A stretch of DNA of 64,000 bases from Pseudeuparius sepicola (lineage: Eukaryota > Arthropoda > Insecta > Coleoptera > Anthribidae): contig OY987305.1 in the NCBI GenBank assembly GCA_963920635.1, positions 24,576,876 through 24,640,875 of the forward strand. The letters are read 5' to 3'. Made by a program: the position numbers and the translations under genes. Shown here one piece after another: positions 20,900 to 32,303 of this stretch (position 1 is its first letter; every line of letters starts with the position of its first letter). The notes beneath the pieces were generated by a model. That model did not search any database, was not told the origin of the DNA, and saw nothing but the letters and a program-made list of their open reading frames with translations.

Positions 20900-21280
20900 A
20901 TTTGTCTTTGGCGAGTTTGTCCAGTCGGTCTAAAACGTTAGGGGGTGGTCCAAAAACTTGTCGGTTAGTTGGATTGTGTCTGGGTTGATTAGTATTAGGT
21001 CGAATGTTTTGATTGAATTGGAAAAATTGGCCTAGTAGAAAAGTTCGGGATTTGGGAGTTACTTCTTTTTTATTTTGGTAGTTACTTTGGTAACTTTGGA
21101 AGTTATTTTAGTAATTCGGACGAGAAACATTATTTTGGTAATTTTTTGGTGGATATTTGGCCCATTTGTTATAGAGTTATTTTGTGAAAAACTTGTAAAA
21201 GTATTTTTAGAATTGCTCTTAAATATATTCTGAGTACCTAGAGTTACAATTTTCTTCCTGTATTATAAAAGTCATCGCAT
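20900..21280 (-). pseudogene. Gag-like nucleocapsid remnant rich in N and Q
   Basis: The minus strand encodes QNIRPNTNQPRHNPTNRQVF preceded by runs such as NYQNKKEV and SQNNSITNGP, with a few stops. Asparagine/glutamine-rich basic tracts of this sort form the gag C-terminus of the gypsy elements here, but I see no zinc knuckle. It abuts the start of the gene-family copy at 20,885. Confidence 0.35.
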
Positions 21281-21455
21281 CTTCTTAGGACAAAAGTTCT
21301 TAGACATAACTAGTCGTATTGTCTATAGTAAATATATTTTGCTGCTTGGGTTAGATAAATATCAGAATTTATTTTCTGCTTTCAATTACTCCGCATAACT
21401 TGAAGTCTTTTCGCAAAGTCCAATGGGGACTCATTTTAAACGGCCTAGCCACTTT
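21281..21455. other. Short unannotated stretch
   Basis: No motif recognised between the gag-like remnant and repeat R. Confidence 0.4.
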
Positions 21456-21942
21456 ACAACTGCAGCCAATAAGGCAAGGCAAATACTAATGCAATACTGA
21501 TCATACAAAGACTTAAACCTATATTTATAAACCAAGGAATGCCGATTCAGCGTCCCCGCGCCGCGCACTCGGTTATTTGGCGATAACTTTTTGGTTTGTT
21601 ATCTTCCTAGTGATATTCAATTCCTTGGAAAAAAGTTTGGTATTTCGATCATCAATTTATCTTACAAATTACCGAGATATTCGCTTAGTTGGAACCAAAA
21701 GACTCTTCCGGCTGAGCTGGAAGTGCTATTCAAGTGTGCGGTGCTGATTTGTCATCCACTTTACCAGTCTAATAAAAAAAATGCAACAAAATCGCCATTT
21801 TGATTTTTTTCAAAAAAATCGATAACTTTCTTAATTTCTATCTCAACAATTTCTTTGAAAAACTACACAAGTTTCTGAACCACCAATTTATCTTAAAAAA
21901 TACCGAGATAATGGCACGTAATATCTTAACTGGGACACCCTG
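21456..21942. repeat. Dispersed repeat R, copy 2
   Basis: Positions 21,456-21,571 match 4452-4527 plus 5656-5700 of copy 1 without the 1.13 kb insertion. Downstream, phrases such as taccagtctaataaaaaaaatgc and caaaatcgccatttt resemble inverted text near 4360-4400 in copy 1. The right edge reads gggacaccctg followed by TA, like the foldback ends in this window. Confidence 0.55.
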
Positions 21943-21944
21943 TA

Positions 21945-22128
21945 TCTACCTAAACCAAGAAATCTAATAGATCAAAATGGATTATGTAAACAGACCCTCT
22001 CTTCGTTTATGTTTCAATGGAAAAGTTTAATTTGTTTTCAATATTTTCGCAAATGGCGCCAGAAAAAATAAAATCTGCGTTTTCTGTTTAATCTGAACGT
22101 CCTGCGGCAAAAAACTGACTCACCCTGT
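21945..22128. repeat. Fragment ending in a CAGGG-type terminus
   Basis: The right edge reads ctgactcaccctg then TA (22,127-22,128), matching the terminus of the foldback at 12,844-13,541. No opposite end is present, so it is a truncated element directly next to the gypsy B LTR. Confidence 0.35.
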
Positions 22129-22132
22129 ATAC

Positions 22133-22496
22133 ATGTTACGCCAGTGCCAGTAAAAATAACTTTTTAAAGGAGATATTTATTCGATTAAACTTTATACACT
22201 GGTTTAGGATGTTAGCTCGTTGAATGGCACACAGCGTAACTTGGAGTTTTGTGTAGGAACCTTCGAGTCGAATCTCAATCTAATTTTCACTTGTGATAAT
22301 AATAATGTGTCTGGTTTTTGGGTTTGAAGTATTTATAGGGAAACAAAATGCTTAGACAAGCTTCTGGATCTTTTCTAGAGAAAAACGTCTATAAGTGTAA
22401 ATTGATTAAAGAACTATTATATTGTTAGCAGAAATCTGAATAAAGGAAAGAGTCAGCAATTCGCAAAGATGGTAAACATGATAAATAAAAGTAAGT
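22133..22496 (-). repeat. Gypsy element B, left (3') LTR
   Basis: Begins tgttacgccagtgcc in plus reading. From about 22,310 it closely matches 29,213-29,392: ggtttttgggtttgaagtat, gcttagacaagcttctggat, aaagaactatt, cagcaattcgcaaagatgg. The homology ends near 22,496 after aaaagtaa. It is related to LTR A. Confidence 0.75.
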
Positions 22497-22909
22497 ATAA
22501 AAACATAGTGGAGTAGTTCATCTCGGCGCGCACATCGCTAGGCACCTGGCATCTTGGCGATTAAAAGATAAACTCATTGAATTAAATGGTGCCACACATA
22601 TTTGGGTAGTTCACCTCGCCACGCCGTTCGCCGTGCACCTCGCCGCGCACCAAGCATCAAAATAATTTGATGTTCAGGATGCACTTGCCTAAAACTTGCC
22701 CTGTGATTAGTTGCTTCTTGTACCCCTCTTCTCCTTTCTCTCTACTAGCCGCGTGTGTCGCTCAAGCAGGCAGTTCTAAACAAGTTTCATTGCGTTATTA
22801 TCATAGTAGGTACTTACCTATAGGTTTTTTCGCTTCGTATTTTTGTTGGCGATTTCGAATAATATAGAATAATAGAATAATAATGACCATAAACAAAGAA
22901 CAATAATTA
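22497..22909. other. Gypsy B 3' untranslated part with CG-rich repeats
   Basis: The phrase cacctcgccgcgcacc and variants (catctcggcgcgcacatcg, cacctcgccacgccgttcg) recur between 22,515 and 22,650, a short imperfect repeat cluster that stands out from AT-rich surroundings. No gene was recognised. Confidence 0.45.
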
Positions 22910-23341
22910 TTAATCAACCTGATATATACAAAGCCTCAAGTATGGGATCAACGTCATAAGTCCCATCATAATAGATATACTTTTGACAAGTGTTGGAAAA
23001 CCAGGATATTTTTCAATTTCTGATACAATGATAGAATTCGCCACAAGTAGCTCGTTCAGTGCTTGCAATTTTCTTTTATTACAAGAGAAGTGTGTTGTCG
23101 TCGCACTTAATGATCGTTGGTAAGTCTTCAACAGTTAGTATTAACCATGTGTTTGTGGTTAAAATGTAGATATTATATCCTTTCTTGTCCACTACTACAC
23201 TTTCACAAGTTTGTGGCATCTGGATTTGGAAGTTGGGCTTCACAAACAGCGTCATTGTCTGTAGGCATGGGCACTATGTCTTTAGACAGTTTCATATTCT
23301 GTTGCATGTTTTTACAATTTTCATAATTTTGTATTGATATA
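22910..23341 (-). pseudogene. Gypsy B env-like remnant, C-terminal part
   Basis: The minus strand encodes a cysteine-bearing ectodomain piece and a C-terminal region with a hydrophobic segment (about residues 47-65 of the 22,910-23,131 frame), interrupted by frame changes near 23,200 and 23,110. The layout resembles the F-like envelope of errantiviruses (insect endogenous retroviruses). Its N-terminal part lies beyond the pogo insertion at 25,919-26,440. Stops and the 2.6 kb insertion make it non-functional. Similarity is judged by pattern only. Confidence 0.5.
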
Positions 23342-23343
23342 TA

Positions 23344-25916
23344 GGGGAGACCGGGAGAATGGTGGCCCCCTAAGCATTTTTCAATATATTTTTTTGTAAT
23401 TATTTAGATATTTCTTTCCAAATAAAGAGATTGAATGAAAAAGAGTACCTTCTACTGTAATCTTTATTCAAAAATAAAGAAAAAATAATAGTAATTGTTT
23501 TATAACAAAAAATAAAATAGTCTAGGTGGCTACCATTACCCCAACTAGTTGGGGTTATTGTGGCATACGGCCACTATTACCCCCAATAAACACACGAATG
23601 TTTTCTAACCACAATAGTCGCATATATATGATTTTTTTCGGTGTCAGCACATGCCTTATGAGCCCAGTTCCCACACAAAATGCATCTTATCCATATCCGT
23701 TTCTTCCAAACTCCCCGCACACTAAACGTATGCCCGTCCCATTCGCATCTTTGTCCTTGTCTTCGTCATCATTGTCTTCATCTTCTGAACTTATTTCCCT
23801 ATAAGTTGTCTTATTTAATTTTCCCCTAGATAACTTCACTCTCTTATCAACTTCATGGCTTTCTTTTTGATCGACAATATCGTCGTGAGAAAAAACTTTT
23901 CTTTTAATGCCTTGTCTCGCATTTTTTTGTTGTGCTAACAATTTTTTATCGGCCTTTTCTTGAAGAACATCTTTGTACGGGGTGGATGTAATTATTTGTG
24001 AATGCTGTTTTGCAGTTGTCCTTTTACTCCCACCAGTTTTGGATTTTGATGGCCCTGGTAGCGGTAAAATTTCGTGGAATGACTTTTCAATGTCTGAAAG
24101 TTGTGCTTCTGGCGGCTCTACTATTATTTCTAAACGTTTCTCGCATGCTGGGGGTTGAGATGCTGAAACTATTTATTTTTCTGGTGTTTCTTGACGTTCA
24201 TGGAAAACTGGGATGTCATTAACAATATCTTGAAAGCTATTGACACTTTGAAGACGAGCTGGCTCAAAGTCTTCTTCGTTGAAGGGATAGAGATAGAGGA
24301 TTATAAGGATAGATTCCTGTAGCTTGAAATCCTTTTATAGCTTTTTCTGGAGTAGCTACTCTAATAAATGCACTATTAAAAAGTTCTGCAACTTCAAAAG
24401 GGGTTATTTTTTCATGCGGGTGGTTCCTTAAATATTTACAGCATTCTGAATTGAATGCTGTCTTTAGTGGGCCGTAGAAACTGACATCCAAAGGTTGGAT
24501 CCTATGGGAGGTATGTGGAGGGATAGACAAAAGTATAATACCATTGGCTTTGCAAAATTCATAAGCTTGTAGAGTAGAGTGAGTCGAATGGTTATCCATC
24601 ATCAGGAGAACCGGATCTTCCATGGTCGCTTTCACAAATTTTTGGAAATGGCCTAAATACTGCAGGAACAGTTCTTCTGTGATCTATCCTTTTTCGGAAC
24701 AAGTGAAAAGAGCTCCAGGTGGACCCCCTTTGTGAAGTTGCGGATTCATTCTTTTTCTTGCATAAATAAACATGGCTGGTACATAAATTCCAGTTGCGCT
24801 GAACGCACACACCACTGTAATGTTTCTGCCCCTTTCCCAGTGGCAAATCCCACTTGCTTTAGTCCCTTCTTGGCCAAAATTTTTCCTGGTGTCTGAACTG
24901 TAGAGATGCCGGTCTCATCAGTGTTGAAAATTCTATGGGCCTTAAAATTATACTTTGCTTGCACTTGTTCGAGATTATTGAAAAATATGGCGACTTCTTC
25001 CTTACAAAAAGCTGTTATTCGATTAATGGATGTTGCTTCTGGCTTGCGGAGAGCGATGGATGGGTTTCTTTTCATAAAACCCCACAGCCAATCATCACCC
25101 GCACTTTCTTTACATTTATTAAAAGGGCAAGGCAAGTCATTTTTTAAAGCATAATTATATGCGCATTTTTTAATTTCTTGTCTTGAAATTCCATAGAAAA
25201 GTTTAGAAAGATGTATAACATGCTCTGCTAAATATTTTTCCTCTTCTGCTGAAAACACTGGTTTGCGGCCTAGAGAAGGTTCAATATCGCTGTTTTCTTT
25301 TAATCGCTTCTGTAGGGTACTTCGTGGAATGTTAAATGCTCTGGATACCTCCCTAACACTTCTGCCATTCCTAACGGCTCTTATGGCTGCCCTTAACTGT
25401 TCACCATTCCAACTCGCTTTTTCGGTTTGCCTACGATAAGTCCTTGGCATCTGAAAAACGTATTATTTCAATAAGACATCCTGTATCATGTTTGAAATGA
25501 TTTTTAACACTGATGGGGTAATAGTGGCCGGCTCCCATTACCCCGCACTATATGGCCACCATGACCCCAAAAGACAAATGTTTTTATAAACATTAATAAA
25601 AAAAGTTAATATTGCACAGAATGCTACTCACGATTGGTTTTTCAAAAGTCCATTAATCACAAAAGAACACACTACGATAGTTTTACGAAAACTAAGACCA
25701 TAACCTCAATTTCGCACGTGACAAATACAGCATTTCTTAATGAGTAAGACACAACAAACAAAATTTCTTGTCGGAAGGGTCAATTTTAGGAATTACCGGC
25801 CCGTTCTTGGTTAACTACTTAAGCTATCCTTTAATAGATGGCGCAACTAGTCGCTTTAGTCAAATAAAATATATACTGTGATATTAGGGGTGGCCCCCCA
25901 TTCCCCCGGTTACCCC
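23344..25916 (-). mobile_element. Pogo/Tigger-like DNA transposon (2,573 bp)
   Basis: Imperfect TIRs of about 34 bp begin ggggagaccgggagaatgg (left) and, in reverse complement, ggggtaaccgggggaatgg (right). TA lies directly outside both (23,342-23,343 and 25,917-25,918). TA duplication and a CENP-B/DDE_1 transposase define the pogo group. It splits the env-like frame of gypsy B, so it is younger than that element. Subterminal copies of an attaccccaa/tggccac phrase lie at 23,528-23,590 and 25,510-25,570. Confidence 0.9.
24264..25450 (-). pseudogene. Pogo-like transposase, frameshifted
   Basis: The start is MPRTYRRQTEKASWNGEQLR at 25,450. An N-terminal psq-type helix-turn-helix (about residues 10-60; VREVSRAFNIPRSTLQKRL) precedes a CENP-B-like second DNA-binding domain (about 65-150; DWLWGFMKRNPSIALRKPE). 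The catalytic domain shows RIFNTDETGIS, then LLMMDNHSTHST and SHRIQPLDVSFYGPLK, giving the DD...D triad of DDE_1. The frame is intact from 25,450 to about 24,790, then shifts (24,846-24,592 in a second frame, 24,635-24,264 in a third). A charged EDEDNDDEDKDKD-containing tail frame at 23,941-23,687 is probably the original C-terminus. Inactive through two or more frame changes. Confidence 0.85.
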
Positions 25917-25918
25917 TA

Positions 25919-26440
25919 AAGGCTTGAATCATCATTTTTACCAATATATGGTTTATTTGAACTGGTAAATAAAGTAGGAACTAAATTAGTCCTTTGATCT
26001 ATAATTGGTGTTGGATAAATATGAAAGATTGTATAAGTTTGAGGTTCAACAAGGGGTATTTCTATAGCAAGAACTAATTTTTTTTCAGTTTTAAATGCCT
26101 TTAATTCAGAGATATCAAAATAATATCATATGGTCTCTAATTGTGCTATAAAAGGTAATTGGTTTCTTGTAAAATTTTCAGAAATTCCTTTTAATTCGTT
26201 GTGTAGGTCCATAGGAGAAATTATTGAAGTATGTGTTGTATTTAGTCTGGTGAAAGTGATTGAATTTAGCATGTCACTTATAAAGACATTCAGTAAAAGA
26301 GTATGATTGAATCAGTTGCTCAGCAATCTCCAGTATTTGTAGCTTAGCACCATAAAATTTAAGGTTATCAGTAATATCGTAGATAGATTCCTCAATTTGT
26401 TTTATATCATCATTAAATGTTTTTCCTTCTAATGTTTTAC
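25919..26440 (-). pseudogene. Gypsy B env-like remnant, N-terminal part
   Basis: The minus strand encodes a helical, then beta-rich ectodomain pattern resembling errantivirus/baculovirus F-like envelopes, with frame changes near 26,300 and 26,130. It lies just 3' of integrase, the usual place of env in such elements, and is separated from its C-terminal part by the pogo element. Broken in several places. Confidence 0.5.
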
Positions 26441-26495
26441 TTTGGCATTTAGATATCTAACATATTTCGAAATTAATTGTTCTTCGTTATACATA

Positions 26496-27710
26496 CGGGT
26501 TTCCCAACGAAAACTTGACCCCCCCAAAAATTCGAAAACCGAAAAATATTTGAAAATTCGCCGAGACCCGTCGATTTTTGTTTTTGGGGGGAGCTTATTT
26601 GACAGTCAAGCCAACCCGATATGTTCATCCCCCTTGTGGCGCATCATTTTAAAGCCCTTTTTATTGCGAATACAGTAATGTATCGTTTTTAGAATTTTGT
26701 TGAGATTTGACAGAATTATTGGCTAAAAACGGAAAGTTGACAATCCACTGTACGCGTAGTAATTTCTACACAAATGCCCGACACTAATAAGTTTTTATCT
26801 ACTACACACGACCTAATTATTAACTAGTTTTTATTGACGTGTCGATCAGTTTACAAAAAAGTCACAAATGAAAAAGCTGAAGCAAAACAAAAAAAGATCA
26901 TACGAATTCAAACCTTATATCTTTTTAAAATATGTAAGAAAAAGAACACTGTCACAAAAAAGTTCCCGTTTTTTTGCTTGTAACCACGAAATCGTTAGTT
27001 TCAGCCTGCTATTGAAAGTGAAAACTTATTTTCGAAATGGTTTATTCTATCGCGGAAAGGGTAGAAATGGTTGCAATTTGTTTTGGAAATCATGATTGCG
27101 CTAAAGCTACAGCACGAATTGCAACAATTTCTAACCTTTCCGTGAAACTAGTCTGAAACTAACGATTTCGTAGTTACAAGCAAAAAACAGGGACCTTTTT
27201 GTGACAGTGACTTTTTGTTACATATTTTAAAAAGATATAAGGTTTGAATTCGTATGAACTTTTTTGTTTTGCTTCAGCTTTTTAATTTGTGACTTTTTTG
27301 TAAACTGATCGACACGTCAATAAAAACTAGGTAATTTGGTCGTGTGTAGTAGATAAAAAACTTAAGAGTGGCGGACATTTCTGTAGAAATTACTACGCGT
27401 ACAGTGAATTGTCCGCTTTCCGTTTTTAGCCAATAATTCTGTCAAATCTCAACAAAATGCTAAAAACGATACATCACTGTATTCGCAACAAAAAGGGCTT
27501 TAAAATGATGCGCCACAAGGGGGAAGTTCCATTTGAAATTTTAAAGTTGGGGTTGCTAGGGATTAGGGGGATGAACATATCGGGTTGGCTTTTGACTGCC
27601 AAAAAAAGCTCCCCCCAAAAACAAAAATCGACGGGTCTCGGCGAATTTTCAAATATTTTTCGGTTTTCGAATTTAGGGGGGGGGGGTTAAGTTTTCGTTG
27701 GGAAACCCTG
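26496..27710. mobile_element. 1,215 bp near-complete palindrome (foldback element)
   Basis: The arms are about 580 bp each (26,496-27,080 and 27,115-27,710) around a short centre near 27,085-27,115. Left end cgggtttcccaacgaaaact and the inverted right end cagggtttcccaacgaaaac are nearly identical, with TA at 26,494-26,495 and 27,711-27,712. No ORF of note. It lies between integrase and env of gypsy B. Non-autonomous; transcripts could form very long double-stranded RNA. Confidence 0.9.
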
Positions 27711-27712
27711 TA

Positions 27713-28425
27713 TAACGTTCGGCTGGGCGACTGGCCGTATGTACAAAAACTAATTCATATGTAGAATAACCTGTTGTGTGATTATTATAGCAAATACAAG
27801 CATAAGGTAATAATTGTAGAGGGTGTTCTCCGGATTGTTCTAAAGTCATCGTTCTTATCATTTCGAGTAACGTCGCATGAAATCTGTCTAATGGACCGTT
27901 ACATTGAGGACGATACTGGAAAATGTTAGTATAATGGACAATTAATTGATTGTTAAATTCTCGTCCGCTGTCACAATGAATTATTCTGAAAGGATAGGCT
28001 TGCGTGTGTAAATATAGTCAATTCGTCACGAATTGCTAAAACTAAATGTCTTGTTGGGATTTATAAATTGTCTAAATTTATTCGTTCAAAAGGGGCTCGA
28101 GGTGTTTCGGTAATAACCAAAGGATTTGATAAGTTTTTCCTACAAACCTTAGCTTTTTGGCATATTTCACATTGTTTTATAAAATTTTCGACGTCTTTTC
28201 TCAGTCCAGGCCTATTGTATTTTTGCCTTATTCCTCTAATTGTTTCATTAATTCCTCTGTGAAAATTTGATTTGCCTGAATGGTAATTATCTATTACTAT
28301 TGGGATTTGGTCTGCATCCGGGATTTCAATTATTATATATAATTTGACAAATTATAAATCTCATTTCTTTATCTGAATAAATAAAACTTATAGCATCTCT
28401 AATATCGGGAAATCTGTATTATTTT
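27713..28425 (-). pseudogene. Gypsy B integrase
   Basis: The minus strand shows the zinc-binding domain HRGINETIRGIRQKYNRPGL followed by FIKQCEICQKAK (H...H...C-x2-C, about 28,262-28,150), then the core with FRIIHCDSGREFNNQL (about 27,995-27,950; second catalytic aspartate), and FHATLLEMIRTM to YNNHTTGYSTYELVF (27,870-27,750). The usual catalytic glutamate region reads LDRFHATLL. The frame shifts near 28,060 and 28,010. Interrupted at 27,712 by the foldback. Upstream RT and RNase H are absent. Confidence 0.75.
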
Positions 28426-28499
28426 CAACATAATAAGTTTTAGAGCTGGTTAAAACATCTTTATCTCTATACAAAGAAACAAGTAATTATGTAGTCATT

Positions 28500-29026
28500 T
28501 CAAGATTAAAGAGTATTGAGGGACATAATAAGTTGTGATTGAGCTTGCTTTTGAGCATTAGTTAAAGTTTGTTTATTAATTGCACTTTGCATTCTAGAAT
28601 TTACATTTATCAGACGATATTAGACATTCATTAGAACGTAAATGGATTTTCATTTGGCATTTGACGTAATCTTTGAAGGTCTGAAAGTAAGGCATTCAAA
28701 TCTAGCGGATCTCCGAAATGTGTATTTAGTAAATTGTTAGTATCATCCCACTTGTTTAAATATCTACTATTAATAAGTTGCGCTGCCTTTCCACGAAGTT
28801 GGTTCTTAATTCTAATTGATACAAATAATTTCTGTTCCTTATCGCATATTTGAAAAGTGATTTTGCACGCGCTAATAAATGTACGAGTATTTGAGGCTAT
28901 CGGATCTCTATCGTACTCTGGTATTAAAGCGAAAATGTCTCTTAAATTGTATTGCGGTTCGTTAGTTCCTACTACCTCTTCTTGTATATTAACTATTTTG
29001 AGAAATGATAATTCGAAATAGACCAC
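28500..29026 (-). pseudogene. Gypsy B gag, capsid region
   Basis: The frame 29,026-28,631 carries RDIFALIPEYDRDPIASNT, ICDKEQKLFVSIRIKNQLR, GKAAQLINSRYLNKWDD and LNTHFGDPLDLNALLSDL, the same blocks as gag A. The open frame begins with non-gag sequence (MVYFELSFLKIV), so the true start is uncertain. After the stop near 28,631 the gag pattern continues in another frame to about 28,500. Then the sequence jumps to integrase-proximal text, so nucleocapsid, protease, RT and RNase H are deleted. Confidence 0.75.
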
Positions 29027-29159
29027 AATTAATTAAACAAATACACAAAAATAAACAATGCAACAGAAAAATAAAAGTTTAAAAAGTCGGAATTGCCACT
29101 CACAAAATTTGTAGTTTCATCTGTGTTGCTCAGGAACTCGTTGTTTAGGAACTGTAGTA

Positions 29160-29392
29160 TCTTCGAAGCGTAGATTGGGATCCACTGGGTATCTTCTTAA
29201 CCCCTCTTCTAGTGGATGTGTATGGTTTTTGGGTTTGAAGTATTTATATAGGGAGACGAAATGCTTAGACAAGCTTCTGGATCTTTTATGGAGGAAAACG
29301 TAATTTGATTAAAGAACTATTGTTAGCAGACATCTGAATACAGGAAAGAGTCAGCAATTCGCAAAGATGGTAAACATGATAACTAAAAGTAA
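29160..29392 (-). repeat. Gypsy B right (5') LTR, partial, with leader fragment
   Basis: Plus reading 29,165-29,210 matches the leader of element A (tagattgggatcc, aacccctcttct). At about 29,213 it joins directly to the middle of the LTR (ggtttttgggtttgaagtat onward), so the primer-binding site and about 180 bp of LTR are deleted. The remainder to about 29,392 matches LTR B. Confidence 0.7.
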
Positions 29393-29884
29393 TACGTAAT
29401 TTAAGTTAAATGTCAGGAATATTCTGGATGTAACATACATGATTTGTTTGTCGATAATCTGATTTATCATCTGATTCGAATTCGGCAGAGTAACAGTCAT
29501 TTTTGCTTTATAAAAGTCTCGGTAGGATCTTCTTATTCAAACAATGGGGATTTATTATGTTTTATAATGATGGTTTACGTTTCTTTCACTCAAATTAAAA
29601 CACAACAATATAACACTTTGTGAGAATATCAGCTTATTTTTATATAATTTTATAATTTGTATTATTTTGGATGGCTTTTATAATTATGTTTGCACTCTAA
29701 GTACTCTTATTTTCTGTAAATTTACGTGTCAAATTGCGGTAATAATAGATGATAATAGCTAATAGCTAAAAGCAGCGACAAGGGGAATACAATAAATAAC
29801 AATAATTTCATATGAGTTGAACTTGAACATGGGAAATATTAAATAAATATAAAAATAATAATTTGCTAGAGCAATAGTAACTGG
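29393..29884. other. Unannotated AT-rich sequence between gypsy B and C
   Basis: No coding or repeat pattern recognised. Confidence 0.4.
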
Positions 29885-30182
29885 GACTTCTACTGGGGCC
29901 GGTGAGATAGTCTTAGGTTCTTCAGTTCATTCGGGAGGCGAGCAAACAAACACGTCGAGAGTTTCTATTAGACTATATTTATATTTTGGGTTTTGGGGTC
30001 TATATATGTACACAAAAGTTACGTATTAGCTATAACAAATGATAACTGGGACATCGTAGTTAAAACAAATTATTGTCGTCACGAGAGCTGTGCTGGTCAT
30101 CTTGGCCAATACTAAACACCTTTAGTAATAAGTATAACAACCTACATGAAGCAATGTATGTGACCTATATCTTACCAGTACA
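29885..30182 (-). repeat. Gypsy C 3' LTR
   Basis: Plus-strand 29,913-29,947 and 30,010-30,090 match 35,545-35,586 and 36,755-36,835: ggttcattcgggaggcgagc, aacaaatgataactgggaca, tcgtagttaaaacaa, gtcgtcacgag. The LTR start next to the polypurine tract reads tgtactggtaag on the minus strand. The other edge is approximate. Confidence 0.75.
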
Positions 30183-30190
30183 CCTCCCTT
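30183..30190 (-). promoter_or_regulatory. Polypurine tract of gypsy C
   Basis: The minus strand reads aagggagg immediately before the TG start of the 3' LTR. This is the expected position for the plus-strand primer of an LTR retroelement, about 50 bp after the integrase stop. Confidence 0.7.
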
Positions 30191-30239
30191 GGCGAGGGAA
30201 AAAATACAAGGTTATATAGTATTTTTTTTTAAATCTAAC

Positions 30240-31522
30240 TTAACTGTAATATACTTTAACTCTATTTTTATGTAATTCTACAGGTTTATTTTTTATTTCT
30301 AATACTACATTGGGACTGGTGTATTCCAGAATCTCATAAGGGCCTGTATACAGAGCATCTAATTTTGTATTCCTATTTACAAATACTAGAACTTTATCAC
30401 CTTTTCGATAAACAATATCATTGCTATTTTTATCCAACCTATCTTCCTTCTTTTGCTTTGATGTCATTAAATTTTCTCTAGCGTCATTGCAAGCCTTCTG
30501 AAGTCTATACTTTAGTTCTTTTGAATAATCTCCAAAGTTGTATAAAGGGTCTAGATTTTCAGAAATATTAGAAGGTAATGTAGTTAATTTACCAAAAACA
30601 AGTTCGAAAGGTGTATGCTTAGTCTCGGTATGTACTGTGTTATTGTAAGCAAAACACCAATAAGGTAACCATGTGCTCCAATTATTTGTGTTTTTCGAAA
30701 TTTGGATTCGTAAGTAGGCTCCTAAATGCTTATGAGAATTTTCTAAAGCTCCTAATGTTTCGTGGTGACGGGCGGTTGAATTTAAAGTATTTATGCCTAA
30801 CAATTTACATGACTCTTTAAAAACATTAGCTATGAATTGTTTCCCTTGGTCAGTAACAATTTTTTTTGGTATACCATAGCCTAGTATAAAGTTCTCAACG
30901 AAAGATTTTGCAACTATAGATATGTGCTTCTTTTGTACTTAATGGATAACATTCTATGAACTTGCTAAGTTCACACTGAATAGTTAATATATAGGAATTT
31001 TCATCTATACCGTTTTTGATCGGTTCTACTAAATCGAGAAATTTTTTTTTGAAATGCTGAAGTGGCTGTAGTTGTTATTGACATTGGTTGTTTATTAAGC
31101 TTTCCGTAATATTTGTGTCTTTGACATTCATCACATCTACGTACAAAACTATCCACGTCTTTTTTGAGACCTGGCCAATAATAGTACTTTTTTATATTGT
31201 TATGCATCCGGTTAGTTTCAGAATGTCCACCTGTGGCCAAGTTGTGGAAATCGTTAAGTATCAGCTGCCTAACTTCTTTGTTGTCTATCCGTTTAACTCC
31301 TTGCACAATACATATTTTGATGATACCGGTATCTCGGATTTCTTTTTTATATCGCGATAGTTCTTTTATAAATTTATCATTTTGCGCATTTTTTATAACA
31401 CATAATTCATTTATTTCGTAATATTTGCATATTTCCGCATGGTCCCTCAGCGATGTACCTAAGTCGAACGCTGATCGGTACTCTTGGTTGCAATAAATAA
31501 TTTTAGTCGACTCGTCACACAT
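30240..31522 (-). pseudogene. Gypsy C integrase
   Basis: The frame 31,522-31,001 holds the zinc-binding domain HNLATGGHSETNRMHNNIK and YYWPGLKKDVDSFVRRCDEC (H...H...C-x2-C). After frame changes near 31,050 and 30,920, the core continues with ILGYGIPKKIVTDQGKQF (second aspartate, about 30,870) and STARHHETLGALENSHKHLG (glutamate region, 30,770). It ends with a GDKVLVFVNR...LDALYTGPYEILE chromodomain-less C-terminus at 30,240. The first catalytic block reads LTIQCELSKF where QD(D/E)LSK is usual, so the first aspartate is lost. Inactive. Confidence 0.85.
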
Positions 31523-31739
31523 AAAATTTTCGTAAATATGTGCACATTTATTTCCATAACATTATTTGTTTTTATACCTCGTGAATTCACTTCTGTTTGT
31601 TCGACGTAACTCTACACTATTCGTGGGCCGTTTTAAAACTTCTACAAGTCCAGGGTGATCAAGCCTTTCCATTGTAGTGTTTAAATTCTCCCGTCGGTCA
31701 TTGTCTTTTTTTGACTAAGCTCGCGTTATTACATTTACT

Positions 31740-32298
31740 CTTCCACACATACTCTTTAGTTCTTCCGACTCAATTCGTACGCGCGACAGAGCATCGGCTT
31801 CCACATTAATAGTGCCTTTGATGTAATTTATTGTAAAGTCATACTCTTCTAATTTTTACCTAAATTTAGTTAGTCTACTTGAGGGATTTGTCATACTAAA
31901 CGAATAAATAAATAAAGGGACGGTGGTCGGTAAAAATATCGAACTTCCTACCATATAGATATGGCGTGAAGTGTTGTACGCTCCAAACCACTGACAACAT
32001 CTCTTTTTCCGGTGTGCAGTAATTTCTTTCTGCTTTATTCAACACTCGAGATGCAAATGCTACTGGATGGTCATTTACATTACATAAAATTGATCCAATT
32101 GCATATCCGCTTGCATCTGTTTTTAAAATAAACCTATTGGATTTCGAAAATTTTGGGTATGGCAAAATTGGTGTGGTTTTTAGTGCTTGTTTTAAAACCT
32201 CAAACGCATATTGACATTCTTTTGTCCAATTAAAAATTCTTCCTTTCCGCGAAAGTTCGTTTAATGGTGGTGCAATTTCTGCAAAATTCCAAACAAAT
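31740..32298 (-). pseudogene. Gypsy C RNase H
   Basis: The frame 32,165-31,896 has FILKTDASGYAIGSIL, then VAFASRVLNKAERNYCTPEK, EMLSVVWSVQHFTPYLYGR and FDIFTDHRPFIYL, the complete catalytic order D...E...D of gypsy RNase H. It breaks at about 31,900. The last block (VNVEADALSRVRI) reads in another frame at about 31,810-31,770. Upstream WTKECQYAFEVLKQAL-like text joins it to RT at about 32,230. Confidence 0.85.
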
Positions 32299-32303
32299 TA
32301 CCT

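Noticed and set aside
26868..27095. 75-codon basic frame inside the foldback
   Set aside because: It lies in a near-perfect palindrome and shows only lysine-rich AT codons; no motif and no counterpart in other foldbacks.
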